Positions 21,969-34,446 of a stretch of DNA of 64,000 nt are shown in pieces (the stretch's first letter is position 1; every line of letters starts with the position of its first letter). The translations under genes were made by a program, and so were the position numbers. This stretch comes from Calycina herbarum. Taxonomy: Eukaryota; Ascomycota; Leotiomycetes; Helotiales; Pezizellaceae. The DNA is taken from positions 62,001 through 126,000 of the forward strand of contig LLEY01000152.1 in assembly GCA_001414485.1 (NCBI GenBank), in the 5' to 3' direction. Under the pieces are notes generated by a model that worked only from the letters and a program-made list of their open reading frames with translations, was not told the origin of the DNA and did no database searches.

Positions 21969-23113
21969 TGGCCCAATGCTTCGAAGTCGTTGCAGAGTAT
22001 TGGAGGAGAGAGAAGAAAGGTGAGAGAAGGAAGTGTTTCCGCTTGGTGGGGGATATCTCTAGATAAGGAACTGGTGTATGGGTAAAGCCATCAAGGTTGT
22101 TCGCTCGAGGAGTTCAGTGCGTCATTCCCTTACCAATAGTAATACCCGCAGATTACTATCTCCAAGGAGGAATGCCCAACTGCAACGCTTGGGGAAGGGA
22201 ATATAACTCGGAGGAAGATAAAAAGGAAAAGAAGAAAAAGAAGCTGCGACGTACACGTTGCAAAACATGGCGGAAGATGGCGAGATATGCCGAGGATAAG
22301 CATTTCAGAGGGCGGGGCATGACTCCGTACCTGCTGCTGGCCCGGCCTATGAGATGATGAAATGTCGGTCGACGTTCTCAAGATGGGTGAAAAGTGACCT
22401 GACTTCAAGAGCAAGTCGGGAATTGAAACATATTTCGGAAACTTCCATGAAGAAACAGAGAGCTACAGGTTTGGTCTATCCGGATAGAGTAATAAAGTCT
22501 CGTGATCTGGCAAGGCATGATTCTTTCGGGTGCCGTCCGTTCGATATAAGTAAGGGTTCTTGCGAAACCGGAATGATGTTGTAGAATACTCTACTAGTAC
22601 GGTATGAATGGACCAGGAGGACTCTTCGGACTTAAGTATATTGCACGTGACAGTGTATTATATCCGATTAGCTTGGCAAAAACTCCCCTACCCCCCTCAC
22701 TCACATCGGAACCACAACCTTTGCAGAACGCATCCAATATCCAAGACAAATGTTCCCTCTCATGGCTGTTCAATGGACTGCAATAAACGGAGTTTCTCAG
22801 TTTCTCATGAAGACGCTAGTCGCGTCAGATGGTCTACTCTGTACGGACTCGACGACGATGTTGGCTCTGGTGTTTTCGCGTTCCCCAGCCATCCGACTTT
22901 TTCGCCAAACACCAACCACTCGCAAAAACATACATCCCCAGCCACCCGCACAACTTAATCCCATCGCCACATATATCTTTCGCAATCATCTGGTAAGCTT
23001 CCTAGTAAGTTCTTCATACTTCGCAAATCTTCAATCGTTATCCTGCGCAAGTATCAACTTGATTTCTGAGCCTATTCAACGCTGCACACTCTACACAGAC
23101 ACACATCGTCAAC
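21969..23113. other. Intergenic (divergent promoter region)
   Basis: Lies between a minus-strand and a plus-strand gene. The part 22960-23110 is CT-rich and leads into the start codon at 23114. No gene supported in 21969-22950 despite short frames. Confidence 0.45.
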
Positions 23114-24094
23114 ATGCGCTTCAACACATCAAACCCCACTCTCTTTTCTCTCTCATGTCTTTTTGCTTTGACTGCATCGTTACCACTCTCCCCTCGCGAT
23201 GTCTTTGCTCCGGAACTTGCTCCTAGGGCTACATACTCAGTCGTTCCTGTTGATGGCGGAGCTGATGCGACACCTGGGAGTGGTGGAGATACACCTCAAG
23301 TCGTGTCAACAATCATCAAAACCGAAACTAGTCCACCCAAGACGGTCGTCGAAACCAGCAAAGTTACACTACCTCCAGTAACTTCGACGGAAATCGTTCA
23401 AGGCTCTGATCGTACTCAAACCATTACCGGCGCTCCTTCTCCAACAACCGTCACAGCGACCGGATACTCAATCATCAATGTCAGCTCTCCTCCAATTACC
23501 ATCGAAGTCCCAGCACCTGCGCCTTCAAGCTCCGATTCAACTTCTGCTGCGCCAACAACTACCTCAATCAAGTCGAGCTCTGCGAGTCCTACAAGCTCTC
23601 ATGTCGAGACTTCTTCTGAACAGTCGGCAACGCCAACTCCTCTTCCATCCTCGACATCCGCAGAAACAAGCATCTCAAGCTCATCAAGTTCCTCGACTCC
23701 TTCTGTGACCGGATCCTCCTCGGAATCCATTCCTACCACAACAGCTACACCTCAAGCTAGCAGCAGCACCTCATCAGATTCTAGCTCTACAACCACTTCA
23801 TCCGACAATGGTCAATGGCACACAACCTATCCCGCATGGTCGAATTCCACCCGTACCGCTATTCCAGATAGTGTCCAGGCAACTTCGTCGATTGCGACTA
23901 TATTACCTACAAGTACCGAGGCCCTCTCAACCCCTGTTGTCCGCTCTGAAGGAGGGGTTAAACTGAACAAACGAACTGAATATATGCCAAAAGGTCAGCT
24001 ATTAGCTCACCAGGCAGAACAGAAACGCGATCTCAGATCCAAACGAACGCCAGAAAACAAGGCTCAATGGAGCATCAATAGATTTTTCATGTGA
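23114..24094 (+). CDS. Secreted Ser/Thr-rich protein with Kex2-type sites
   Basis: A single-exon 326-codon frame. Residues 1-24 form a signal peptide (hydrophobic LFSLSCLFALTASLP), followed by SPRD, a possible processing point. Residues about 55-250 are Ser/Thr/Pro-rich with SSSSS and TTT runs typical of O-mannosylated wall or secreted proteins. NVS and NST give N-glycosylation sequons. The C-terminal 45 residues are different: charged, with three dibasic KR sites (LNKR|TEYMPK, EQKR|DLRSKR|TPENK) and ending WSINRFFM. There is no hydrophobic tail, so a GPI anchor is unlikely. Kexin cleavage could release small C-terminal peptides; this is inference. A 130-bp CT-rich leader precedes the start. 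Confidence 0.75.
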   Translation: MRFNTSNPTLFSLSCLFALTASLPLSPRDVFAPELAPRATYSVVPVDGGADATPGSGGDTPQVVSTIIKTETSPPKTVVETSKVTLPPVTSTEIVQGSDRTQTITGAPSPTTVTATGYSIINVSSPPITIEVPAPAPSSSDSTSAAPTTTSIKSSSASPTSSHVETSSEQSATPTPLPSSTSAETSISSSSSSSTPSVTGSSSESIPTTTATPQASSSTSSDSSSTTTSSDNGQWHTTYPAWSNSTRTAIPDSVQATSSIATILPTSTEALSTPVVRSEGGVKLNKRTEYMPKGQLLAHQAEQKRDLRSKRTPENKAQWSINRFFM

Positions 24095-24508
24095 ACAACT
24101 TTGTTGTATATTTTGGATTGGAGCATTTTTGCATTGCATAAAGATAAGCGCACCAAGAGCTGGGAAGCGTAGCATATCAAATTGGCGTTGGATGGATTTT
24201 TGGGAATAATAATGGATTGATGCCTCGACGTGTCAGCAAATAGATAATAATTAATTAACTTGTACTCTAAGACTTGTCCTCTTCCTCTTGAACTTTCTGT
24301 GACCTTGAGCTTGGACTACCATAAATTGCCTGCTGTGGCTGATGACGGCAACCGTACACATAGCGAGCGCATCCTGGGATCTCCATCAACACCTTGAGCA
24401 GCACAGCTACCTACACATCGCCATTCTCGAACCACGCCGCACAACATCGATGAGTGCTGATTGAGCTCAACAAGCCACTGTGCAAATATACAGCTCTAGA
24501 TCGTCAAC
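24095..24508. other. Intergenic: 3' region of the secreted-protein gene and VPS35 promoter
   Basis: T-rich after 24095, consistent with a 3' UTR; CATC/CACC-rich from 24350 up to the VPS35 start. No extra gene. Confidence 0.5.
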
Positions 24509-27377
24509 ATGGCCAGTCCTCCTGTAGTGGAAGACCAAGCCAGATTGCTGGAAGATGCGTTGACCGTGGTAAGGCAGCAGACGCATCTGATGCGCAAATG
24601 CCTGGAGACCCCGGGAAAGCTCATGGACGCATTGAAATGCAGGTACGAAACATCTTGGGTGGTTTTCTTTTGCTCGCCGGATTTGCGCCAACAACTGCTT
24701 TGGCTGTTCCATTTCGCTGACCATCCGTCTGTAGCTCTACCCTCGTTTCCGAACTTCGAACTAGTAGTCTGGGACCAAAGCAATACTATGAACTTTATAT
24801 GGGCGTATTTGACGCCCTACGGCACCTCTCTGCCTATCTTAAGGATTCGCATCCCGTCAATCATCTGGCCGATTTATACGAACTGGTTCAATATGCGGGC
24901 AACATTATACCTCGATTATACTTGATGATAACGGTTGGGACTGTTTACATGTCGATTCCCGATGCGCCAGTCAAGGAGATTATGAAGGATATGATGGAGA
25001 TGAGTAGGGGAGTTCAGCATCCAGTGCGGGGGCTTTTTCTACGATACTACCTTTCAGGGCAAGCTCGAGAGAATTGCCCAACCGGAAACAGCGATGGCCC
25101 AGAGGGAAATCTACAGGACTCAATCAGCTTTACATTGACCAACTTTGTGGAGATGAACAAGCTTTGGGTGCGGTTACAACATCAGGGACATTCGAGAGAA
25201 AGGGAACTGCGGACGCAAGAGCGGAAGGAGCTGCAATTGCTCGTGGGTAATAACCTTGTTCGACTGAGCCACTTGGTGGATTTGGAAACATACAAAAATG
25301 CCATCTTGCAACCATTATTGGAACAGGTTGTGCAATGTCGAGATGTGCTGGCCCAAGAATATCTTCTCGAGGTCATCACACAAGTTTTCCCGGACGAATA
25401 CCACCTTCATACCCTCGACCAATTTTTAGCAGCTGTTTCCCGCCTTAATCCTCATGTAAATGTCAAGGTGATTGTGATTGCGTTGATGGACAGATTATCA
25501 TCATACGCAGCACGCGAATCAGACGCCCAGCAACCAGAAGACCGTCAGAAGCGAGAAGAAGAGGCAATTGCGAAACTCCTAGAGAAGATTGATTTGGATA
25601 AAGAGAGAAAAACAGAACAAACTTCTCCAGCGCCAGAAACATCAACAGAAACGAATGGCCAAGAGGCCCAAGCCACTCCGAATGGCGACGGCGAAGACCC
25701 CACTAAGAAGACCGAATCAGAACAACCCGAAGCCTCTCCTTCCGATTCCAAACCAGAAGAACAGACGGAACCCATTAACGGAAACGATGGAACAGAAGAT
25801 GTTAAACCTGGAGGTATACCAGATAGTATCAAGCTCTATGAAATATTCTTTGAGCAAGTTATGAATCTAGTCAATGCCCAGCATCTTCCGATTCAAGATA
25901 CCACGGCTCTTTTAGTATCTCTAGCAAACCTTGCTCTGAATATCTACCCAGACCGTCTTGATTATGTCGATCAAATTCTGGATTATGCCAACCAGAAAGT
26001 CAAGCAGCACGCCAACAGTGCAGATCTCCACTCCCCAGAAGCTCAAACCAACTTATTGAATCTTCTCCTAGCGCCAATGAAGTCTTACGTTTCTCTCTTC
26101 ACAGCTCTCTCGCTCCCGACCTACGTTCCGTTACTTCACTCCCAAACCTATCCCACGCGCAGGGCTGTAGCAGGCGAGGTAGCTCGTAGCTTACAGCGTA
26201 ATCAAACCAAAATATCCACACTTGCATCTCTTGAGGGTGTGTTGGAGATTTTGAAAGTTCTGATCAAGGAGGGCAGTCAGCAACCTGGTGGTTATCCAGG
26301 TGTTAATCAACGGAAAGCAATGGAAACGGACGAGACAATAGAAGAACAGGGATGGCTCGCCCGAATAGTTCATCTAATCAACAGCGATAACAACGACACC
26401 CAATTCAAACTCCTCCAAATGACAAGAAAAGCATACGTGGAGGGCAATGAGCGTATCAAGTTCACCACACCAGCATTGATTACGGCAGCAATGAAGCTTG
26501 CCAGAAGATACAAAGCAAGAGAGCACTACGACGACAACTGGGAGAGCCAATTATCAGCTCTTTACAAATTCATTCACGCATCCCTTTCTACACTAAGCAC
26601 TCGTGTACCAAGTGCTGCAGAATTGTGTATTCGCCTTTTTGTTGCATGTGGCCAGATTGCCGACCAAACTGGACCAGAAGCTGTCAGTTACGAGTTCTTC
26701 GTACAAGCTTTCACAATTTACGAGGAGCAAATCAGTGACTCGAAAGCACAATTTCAAGCAGTCGCAATCATTGCAGGAGCACTACATGAAAGCAGGAATT
26801 TCAGCAGAGAAAATTACGACGCGTTGATCACAAAATGCGCTCAACATGGAAGCAAACTGCTCAAAAAGCCCGATCAGTGTAGAGCAGTTTATCTCGCGAG
26901 TCACTTGTGGTGGGCTGTACCTGTGGCTGCAAAGGGTGAGACGGAGGACGGCGAGGGCGAGAAGAACGTATGTTTTGTCGCAATGCTCCCTCTTGAAACG
27001 TTTGCTAATAGATCCCAGCTTTACCGAGACGGCAAAAGAGTTCTTGAATGTCTACAACGGGCACTTCGTGTAGCGGACACATGTATGGACACAGCCGTAT
27101 CAGTTGAGCTCTTCGTTGAAATTTTAAACCGATATGTCTATTATTTTGATCAACAGAACGAGGCAGTATGTACAATTTCCCCGTGGACGAAATTATCAAC
27201 TAACAAATTCAGATCACTACCAAATATCTCAATGGCCTCATTGAACTCATCCATTCAAATCTCCAAACCAACCAAGAATCAGCCACGATGGATCATCCTA
27301 AACGTCATTTCCAGCGAACAATAGAGTTGATTGCTAGTAGAGAGTATGAAGGTGTCATCACAGCGGCACCAAAGTAA
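24509..27377 (+). CDS. VPS35: Retromer subunit VPS35, four exons
   Basis: Exons 24509-24642, 24735-26967, 27019-27165 and 27213-27377 join to 892 aa, the usual fungal VPS35 size. VPS35 is the alpha-solenoid scaffold of retromer, which recycles Vps10-type receptors from endosome to Golgi. Residues 1-60 read MASPPVVEDQARLLEDAL…KLMDALK then STLVSELRTSSLGPKQYYELYM. The signature PRLYLMITVG is near residue 104, and HPVRGLFLRYYL (about 150), with its PVRGLFLR core, contacts VPS26. An acidic, Gln/Glu/Pro-rich insert sits at about residues 340-400, as in other filamentous fungi. The C-terminal half is HEAT-like. Exon 2 was begun at 24735 (branch CTGAC, acceptor CTGTAG) because this restores the conserved STLVSELRT; the later CTAG at 24764 would lose it. 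The 51-bp third intron is a multiple of three without stops, so unspliced readthrough would stay in frame. Confidence 0.95.
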
Positions 27378-28089
27378 GGCAAAGGGAGAATGGTAACCCA
27401 ATTATTATGGGAGGTCAGAGGAATCCAGGTCCTGGTTCAATGTAAGATTTTGGAGGACGTAGGAGGGTAGTTTCACGAAGCTAAGCTGGGACTGTATATA
27501 CCCAGCAGCATACGAGTGGAACAATTCAGGACGGACTAGGTTCAAGATGTGTGGACGATTGGGAGATAGCCTGATAGAACACTATCTGTAATTGAGAAGA
27601 TTGATTCCACCTATAAATAAACAATATGATCAGGTGACCTCGGATTTCGGCTTAATCTATATTGAGAACCCTTGTGGATCTCAATGACCAATTGATCTAG
27701 GTAAAGATGGTAAAGATGGTAACTACTCTATGTTCACTTTAGTGAAGTGCTTCCAATCTAGTCATTGACCTGTTGCCCAGCAGTCAATTAATTGAAGCTT
27801 TCCTTTATTCCAAGTTCTTGAACATCTTTCCCTGCATATATCCCTTGGTGTTTTATCTACAATCTAGCCCCAAGCCTCAGCCGAGACACCAAGTGCATCT
27901 CATCGCCGAGAACGAGCATCCAGCTTCAGGAGTAAACCAAATACAACACGTAAACCACTACTCATTTATCGCAACATGCGACTCTCGATACAGCGGGTCT
28001 GACGAGCAAAATCCGCCCAATTCCTTACTATCCTTAAATCCCCGACCCACTGAGCATCGAGGGCCACCTGGCCGCTCCCCTCCAACACT
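27378..28089. other. Intergenic: VPS35 3' region and promoter of the TRE1-like gene
   Basis: No extra gene. A plus-strand frame at 27773-28246 overlaps the 5' end of the next gene in another register and is taken as a shadow. A perfect inverted pair GGTAAAGATGGTAAAGATGG tandem repeat is present at 27701-27720. Confidence 0.45.
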
Positions 28090-30819
28090 ATGCCGTCCGA
28101 CGAGAAACCATATAAATACGAAGCTCTCCCAATTCCTACATATGAAGAGGCCATCGGGTCCTCCTCGCGGACATCGACTCCCAATTCTGCGTCCAACAAT
28201 GAAGCGAATGAAGCTGCAGTTCCAGCAGAGAGAGAGGGATTACTGAGCGTGGGTGAGGATGGTCGCATGCCCGTACCTACACGGCGTCAAGGATACCGTC
28301 CTCCGCCTTCAGTCGAGGATTACCGCGAGAGTCTGGATGAGCAGCACGGCACATTTCTCAATCAAGATGCGGAGCCGCGCGAAAGCGAAAGCGATGATGA
28401 GGAGGCGAGAGTTAGGAGGGAGATGGATGAGTTGGATATCGAGGATGAGCCAAGGAATTCGCCTCAATCGGCTTGGGGGAAGCGGATCTCGAGTCTTTCG
28501 CAATCGCTACATTTACCCTTTCGATGGAAGTGGAAGATCAATTTACATGTTCCCGAGGGGGTGAGGGGGAGGATAGGCTGGCCGACTATTGATGCGAATT
28601 TCTGCATTATCTTGGGGAGGATGTTTGCGCTGCTGCTGGTTATGGCGGTTGTGTATTTGCTGTTTGTCAGTGATATATTTACGAGTGCGGCGCAAAGGAT
28701 GGCGGGGCAGATGTTTGATCCGGAGAGTGTGAGGATACACGTTCAAAATATTGCGGACGCGGGGAGGATAGAGGAGCATTTGAGGGTCATTACGGAGAAT
28801 GATCATTTGGCTGGGACGGAGGGAGATTATGTGCTCGCACAGTACGTGGAAGAGGCATTCTTACATGCCGGCCTGGAGGAAGTGAGGAAAGACCAATTCG
28901 GGATATACTTGAATTTCCCCAAAGTGGGAGGGAGAAAGGTCGAGATATTAGGGGCAGATGGCGCTGTATCATGGTCAGCGAAGATCGATGAGGATCCCAT
29001 ATACACGGACCCTCCAAGACAACAAACGCCAGTCTTCCATGGACATTCGAAAAGTGGCGATGTCAAGGGGCCGATCATATACGCGAATTACGGGTCGAGA
29101 GAAGATTATAAACGATTGTACGATAGCGGGATTGATACCAGGGGCGCCATTGCGTTGGTACGGTACTATGGAAGTCAGGGAGACCGGGCTCTGAAAATCA
29201 AAGCAGCGGAAGACGTTGGATTTGTGGGGTGTATAATATACAGCGATCCTGCTGATGATGGATTTGTGAAGGGAGAAGTAGCGCCACAAGGGAGATTTAT
29301 GCCGGAATACGGTGTGCAAAGAGGAGCAGTCAGTTTAATGAGCTGGGTCGTGGGGGATGTCCTTACACCTGGATGGGCCAGTTTGAAGGGAGCTAAGAGA
29401 GTATCGAAAGAAAACAATCCTGGACTTGTCAATATTCCAAGTATCCCGCTTTCTTGGGGGGATGCTAAATTTCTCCTCCAAGCTATAAAGGGAGTTGGGC
29501 AAGCTGCTCCAGATGAGTGGTTAGGCGGCGTTCCTGGTGTCGAATACTGGATTGGAAATCTATCGTCGCCTGTAGTTCATCTCGTGAATGACCAAGATGA
29601 AGTGGAGGAGCAGCCAATTTGGAACGTCATGGGCAAGATCACTGGTGTCGAGCAAAAGGAAAAATCCATTATTATTGGCAATCACCGTGATTCTTGGGCT
29701 TATGGGGCTACAGATCCTGGATCTGGAACTGCTGTTATGCTCGAGGTTGTCAGTATCTTTGGAGATCTCGTTCAAAAGGGATGGAAACCCCTACGCACTA
29801 TCGAATTCGCCTCGTGGGATGGCGAAGAGTACAATCTCATTGGATCCACGGAATACGTCGAGAGTGATATGGATAGATTAAGACAAGACGGCTTCGTGTA
29901 TCTGAACGTCGATGTTGGTGTGGGAGGCACAGATTTCCATGCAGCAGGAAGTCCAGTATTCAACAAATCCCTTCTGAGAGTCCTCAGCCGAGTCACGGAT
30001 CCTTCCAAAAATGCTACCTTGCGAGAGTTATGGGATCAACGACAAGCGAAACTTGAGGGGCTAGGTGCTGGCAGTGATTATGTGGCATTTCAAGATATGG
30101 CTGGCACATCAAGTCTCGACTTTGGTTTTGATGGTCCAGGATTTCCTTATCACTCTGCTTTTGACAATTTCGAGTGGATGGCTTCTGTTGGTGATCCGGG
30201 ATTCCAATACCACCAGATGCTGGCTCAAGTTTGGGCACTCCTTATTCTCGAATACTCTGATAGACTTGTCATGCCTTTTGATATCTCGGCCTACTCAGCT
30301 TCTTTGATCGCATGGACACAAGACCTCGAGATCTTTGTAGGGGACAAAGGTGCGAACTCAGAGGGCAATCCTTGGTCCATTGAGCCTCTCCGCGAAGCAG
30401 TTCTTCAATTCGCAAATGATGCACGATTATTCGAGAAGTGGGAGGACGAATGGGATTCTATCGTTCTGGGAGGTGGAGGCTTTGAAAGTGCCATCTTGGC
30501 GGCACACAGACAGAGTCACAACACCAGGATGGCGAATTTCGAAACTCACCTCTTGGATCTTGAAGAGGGCGGTGGTGTAAGTTTCCCTTTATATTCCTCT
30601 CACTCGCTTTAATACTAATGAAAATGACTACAGATCCCGAATCGCACACAATTCAAACACGTCGTATTTGGACCACAACTATGGTCTGGATATGATGAAG
30701 CTTATTTCCCGGCTATCCGTGACGCTATTGAGGCGCGGGACTGGGGATTGGCGCAGAAGCAGGTTGTGAAGGCGGCGGACATTATTAAACGTGCTAGTAG
30801 GAAGTTGGTTGGTAATTGA
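28090..30819 (+). CDS. TRE1/glutamate-carboxypeptidase II-like membrane M28 peptidase
   Basis: Exons 28090-30576 and 30634-30819 give 890 aa. It is a type II membrane protein: a 170-residue acidic cytosolic tail, one helix at about 171-193 (CIILGRMFALLLVMAVVYLLF), then a lumenal PA domain (about 300-430), an M28B peptidase domain (about 510-720) and a helical dimerisation domain. The co-catalytic zinc ligands of glutamate carboxypeptidase II all have counterparts: His in GNHRDSWAYG (~531), Asp in GATDPGSG, Glu-Glu in SWDGEEYN (~579), Asp in YLNVDVG and His in FPYHSAFD (~686). It may therefore be an active peptidase. The tail holds PTYEEA and RPPPSVEDY, resembling the PY motifs by which yeast Tre1/Tre2 recruit Rsp5. 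Fungal homologues act in endosomal/vacuolar sorting of metal transporters; that role here is inferred from family. The gene carries a standard 57-bp intron. Confidence 0.88.
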
Positions 30820-31699
30820 AATGTTCTTTTTTTCTCTTATTACATGACTGTATAAGTCCTCTTCCCTTGTTTTGGTTTGGTTCTTTGTGCTCTCTGTATA
30901 TTGCTTGGGTATAGAGCTTACTTTTAGCGATTTCTTCCTTGTTATTTTGGAGGGGAATTGAGGCGGCGTTTTGCCTTTGGCATTTACTAGGCGTTTGAGT
31001 TTTTCTTTGTTCTTTGCTTGAGCTTCTGGGAAGGGGGTGGGGAGGTGGTGTTGTGCATTGCGAAATTTCAACTTTTTTTGGTACGAAGAGGGTAGGGGAG
31101 GGAAGGAAGGGTTGGGTAGATGATGTGTATATATCCCTCTTTTCTTTTTTTGTTGCTGATAGAATATCAATCAATCAATGCTTCCTTGGTATTCCTACCT
31201 TTCCCGGTTGGTTAGTGATCTTGGGGCTCCAATCAATTTGGGAGGACGGGGGAGTAAGTGAGTGGGTGGGTGGCGGCTTTAGTGGTCTCTTCTGCGTGAC
31301 CAAGGTCGGCTTGTGTGGTTGTCGTGAGAGAGGAAAGGGGTAGTTGGGACGTCGAGCTGGAGGTCAAGTTAAGGCTGGGCGGGAGTTGGTTCGCCAGCCA
31401 GAAGGGGGGGGCTGGTCGTGTGTTAGGTCAAGGCAGACTTGGGCGCTGGTGTATCGACAATTTACGTCCCTCTCGATGGAACAACCTCAGTGGATTTATT
31501 GGGAGAAGCGTTGCATTTCGTTCTGAATGCGATAGATACTGGACTGTTAGGCAAACTCTTTCCAATCTCTTGATGTAAACAATGAGCCGCCCATAGAGCT
31601 CCCACTATTATCTAGTCAAATAACTCGGAATGGCAAGTATAGTTTATCACACCTTTTCCAACAGCACCAATCTCAACCATGGGAATTCCAACGGTGTCT
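30820..31699. other. Intergenic, T-rich then G-rich
   Basis: The 3' flank of the TRE1-like gene, with T-rich 3' UTR to about 30960. Plus frames 31014-31343 and 31315-31578 are G/T-biased and not convincing as genes. Confidence 0.45.
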
Positions 31700-32040
31700 T
31701 TATGCCTTGGCTCGAATAGCCTGCTATGAATAACAGGAAGAAGTTAGCCTTGTATGATTAGTGACATAGTATATTCAAAGTCAAGACCATTACTCATTTC
31801 TCAAATGAAATTCGAAACTTTCATTACGATCTCGTGAGCTCCAAAAATATCAAGTGTGCTCAGTACAGAGCCGCTCTAATTAACAATTCAAACCATCAAA
31901 GAAACTCCTAACACTATATGTTCTTAACTAATACACTCTAGTCATTTTACACCGCAAGTCAGATGTACCAGTTCCAGTACTATCATACTTTTAGAGTCTT
32001 TCTAAGAAAGCACTGTTTCGAAAGAAGAGCCTTATATTTA
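31700..32040 (+). repeat. Diverged direct duplication, copy 1
   Basis: Shares ordered blocks with copy 2 about 960 bp downstream: GCTATGAATAACAGGAAGAAG (second copy GCTATGAATGACAGGAAGAAG), TATCAAGTGTGCTCA (TATCAAACAGTGCTCA), AAAGAAACTCCTAACAC (AAAGAAAGTCCTAACAC) and TTTTAGAGTCTTTCT (TTTTAGGACCCTTCT). No open frame survives in either copy, so the origin (gene pair, element or RNA) is unknown. Confidence 0.6.
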
Positions 32041-32659
32041 GTGGAATTTCTAAGGACTGGTGCTTAACATTCGAAATTATGTTTCTAATCGAGTTAGCCC
32101 GTCAGTGGTAATAACTTCTTTGATCCCCTTTGTAGACAATACACGATTGTCTTCTCAGGCAAAGTACAATAACTTTACGAAGCAACATTTGACAAAGAGC
32201 CCGATTGCAATGATTATTATTCACCCCTGACATACAGCTCCAGGTACGAGAGGAAGGAGGAATATGAGAGAATCACTTTTTTGGCTTTTGGTCGTGTTTT
32301 GCCGTTTTACGGCGTTGACCGCTCTCAATTGCTATTGACGATTCATAAGTAGGGTGAACACTACTTTACAGGTGGATTCACGTAATCTAGGAGTGTCTAC
32401 ATCGCTAGACATAGAAAGAATACGCAACCACTTTCAAAACCTCCTTTGGAACTACATATGACTACCAAGTCGTATCAAAAGCTACAATAAACAGTGTATT
32501 CAAATGCCCTTTTTCAAATGACCTGTGTAAATCCATGTGTGAGATGTCAAAATTGTGAAAATTGTATTAAGAGAGGGTTGACTGGGTAAGTGTAGATTAC
32601 CAAAATCACCAATCCCAAACAAGGAATATTATAGTGTCAGTCTACTTTATATGCCCTAG
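32041..32659. other. Intergenic between the two duplicated blocks
   Basis: AT-moderate sequence without open frames. It may belong to the duplicated unit, but I see no clear counterpart elsewhere in the window. Confidence 0.4.
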
Positions 32660-33060
32660 CCCAATAACCCCTCGCTCTGCTATGAATGACAGGAAGAAGA
32701 AAATTTCTTAATCAAACTCGAGATCTCATTCAACTCCGTCAATCCTCGTATCCCCCAATACCACTTTTGATATCTTGAGGTTCAAGTATATCAAACAGTG
32801 CTCAACACAAATAAAGCAACATCAGAGCTCCTTCAGGTACATCCAAAATTAGCGACAAGAGAGAGGTAATAAACTTGGAAACAACCAAACAAGTCATTCA
32901 TGCCACTAAAGAAAGTCCTAACACCATACCTTCTCAACCATTACGATCCAGTAATTTTGCAAAATAATCTATAAATACCAATTCCACTACAATCAAAGTC
33001 ATAACTTACTATGGTCACTTTTAGGACCCTTCTGAAAAACATAATGTCCGAACGCAAAAC
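32660..33060 (+). repeat. Diverged direct duplication, copy 2
   Basis: Partner of 31700-32040. The order and spacing of the shared blocks are kept while the intervening bases differ, so the duplication is old. No open frame. Confidence 0.6.
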
Positions 33061-34446
33061 ATCAACAATAGGACCTGTGATAGTGACATTCGTATACTTG
33101 GTAAAATTTGATCTTCACGAGTATATTTCTTAACAAGGTTCTCGAAAAATGTACGAAATATCCAGGGCGAATGTAAATATTCTCTGAATTAAAAAATGCG
33201 AGGTATTCACAGAACAAAGCCCAGATATCTCAATCGTAGATCTAGTTAATGTAAGAGCCACTGCAAATTTTAGAAGACTGATAAAAATATCATTGTTCAA
33301 TTGGAGTAGCTTGTAGAATGTGGAATGATTTGAACGCCTCTACTTCACATGCGGAGTACATCACTGGTATGCAGATTCCATTCGTAAAAAGTGACAAGGA
33401 ATTATTCTCCAAGTCCCAGAAAACAAATCTCAACCCCGAATCTCATCTGATTCCCCCTTCCTCCCTCCCGCTCCCACCGCCAACCGAAGCCAACTGTTAT
33501 TTTAATCTTCTCCTGCGAGTACACATTCCACGGGAGTACCAGTTCACAATCCCTCGTGACTCCCTCGTGCCGCTCATGAGGACCTCTCTTGGAATGTGGA
33601 GGGTGGAGGCTTGTTGGGACAGGGAGGGAGAGAGCTCCGTAAGACACCATAGCCACCACGGTCGGCCGTCCAAACCTCCGAAACATCCCTTGTATCCATT
33701 TAGAAGCTCGGTTCCGAACATCTGCCCAGGTTAGGAAGAAAGGGGGAAAAAGTCCGGAGTAAACAAAGGGCAAATCGTCGAGCCACCATCTTCAATCGTC
33801 GATTCAAGATCTTTGGCACGAAGGTTATTGGGGTTTTTTGTGACTCAACAATGTACACATATGAATACGGCAATGTAAAGCAACAGAACCCATCAGGAAT
33901 GAAGTAAATATCTTATATTTTCAACCTCAAAAAAATCTCTCCATCCGATATTTAAAAACCATCATCGATGAGAGATGACTCCTCCTTTTTCCATCGAACA
34001 GTCAAAACCAAAAGACCACATCCTAAAATGCTACCTAAACCCCCTCCCAACCCATATAAACTCCGTCTTCATCAAAGGTAAATATTTCGCGGAACAAAAA
34101 AAAAAAAAGAACAAAGGAGATGGTCTATAGATATGCGTGCGAGAAAAAAAGGCAAAGTGATATAAAAAGGCCCCCCCCCCCCCAACCGACGGAGAAAAAT
34201 CCGGTGGAAATGCATGTTGTGATTCCTAAAATCACCAACATTTAAAAGTAAAAAACCCGATCCCAAAAAACGCCCCCTTTGTGTATCCCCAAGATTTCTT
34301 CTCGATATGATAAATAAAAAAGATATCGATCCTTCGTACAAATGGTGTGGTAGATGATTAACCTGAAAAACTGATATGAATTTCAAACAAAAAACGATTC
34401 GATCCCGCTCATATAAACGCCGGTTAAAATGCTGCAAGCATGCACG
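33061..34446. other. Intergenic and 3' region of the F-box gene
   Basis: The plus frame 33318-33734 has no supporting signals. From about 33880 the sequence is AT-rich with A and C runs (a 14-base C run at about 34171-34184) and probably contains the minus-strand gene's 3' UTR. Confidence 0.45.

Noticed and set aside
24765..24800. Alternative VPS35 exon 2 start after CTAG at 24764
   Set aside because: In frame, but it removes the conserved STLVSELRT segment; the acceptor at 24734 with a CTGAC branch restores it.
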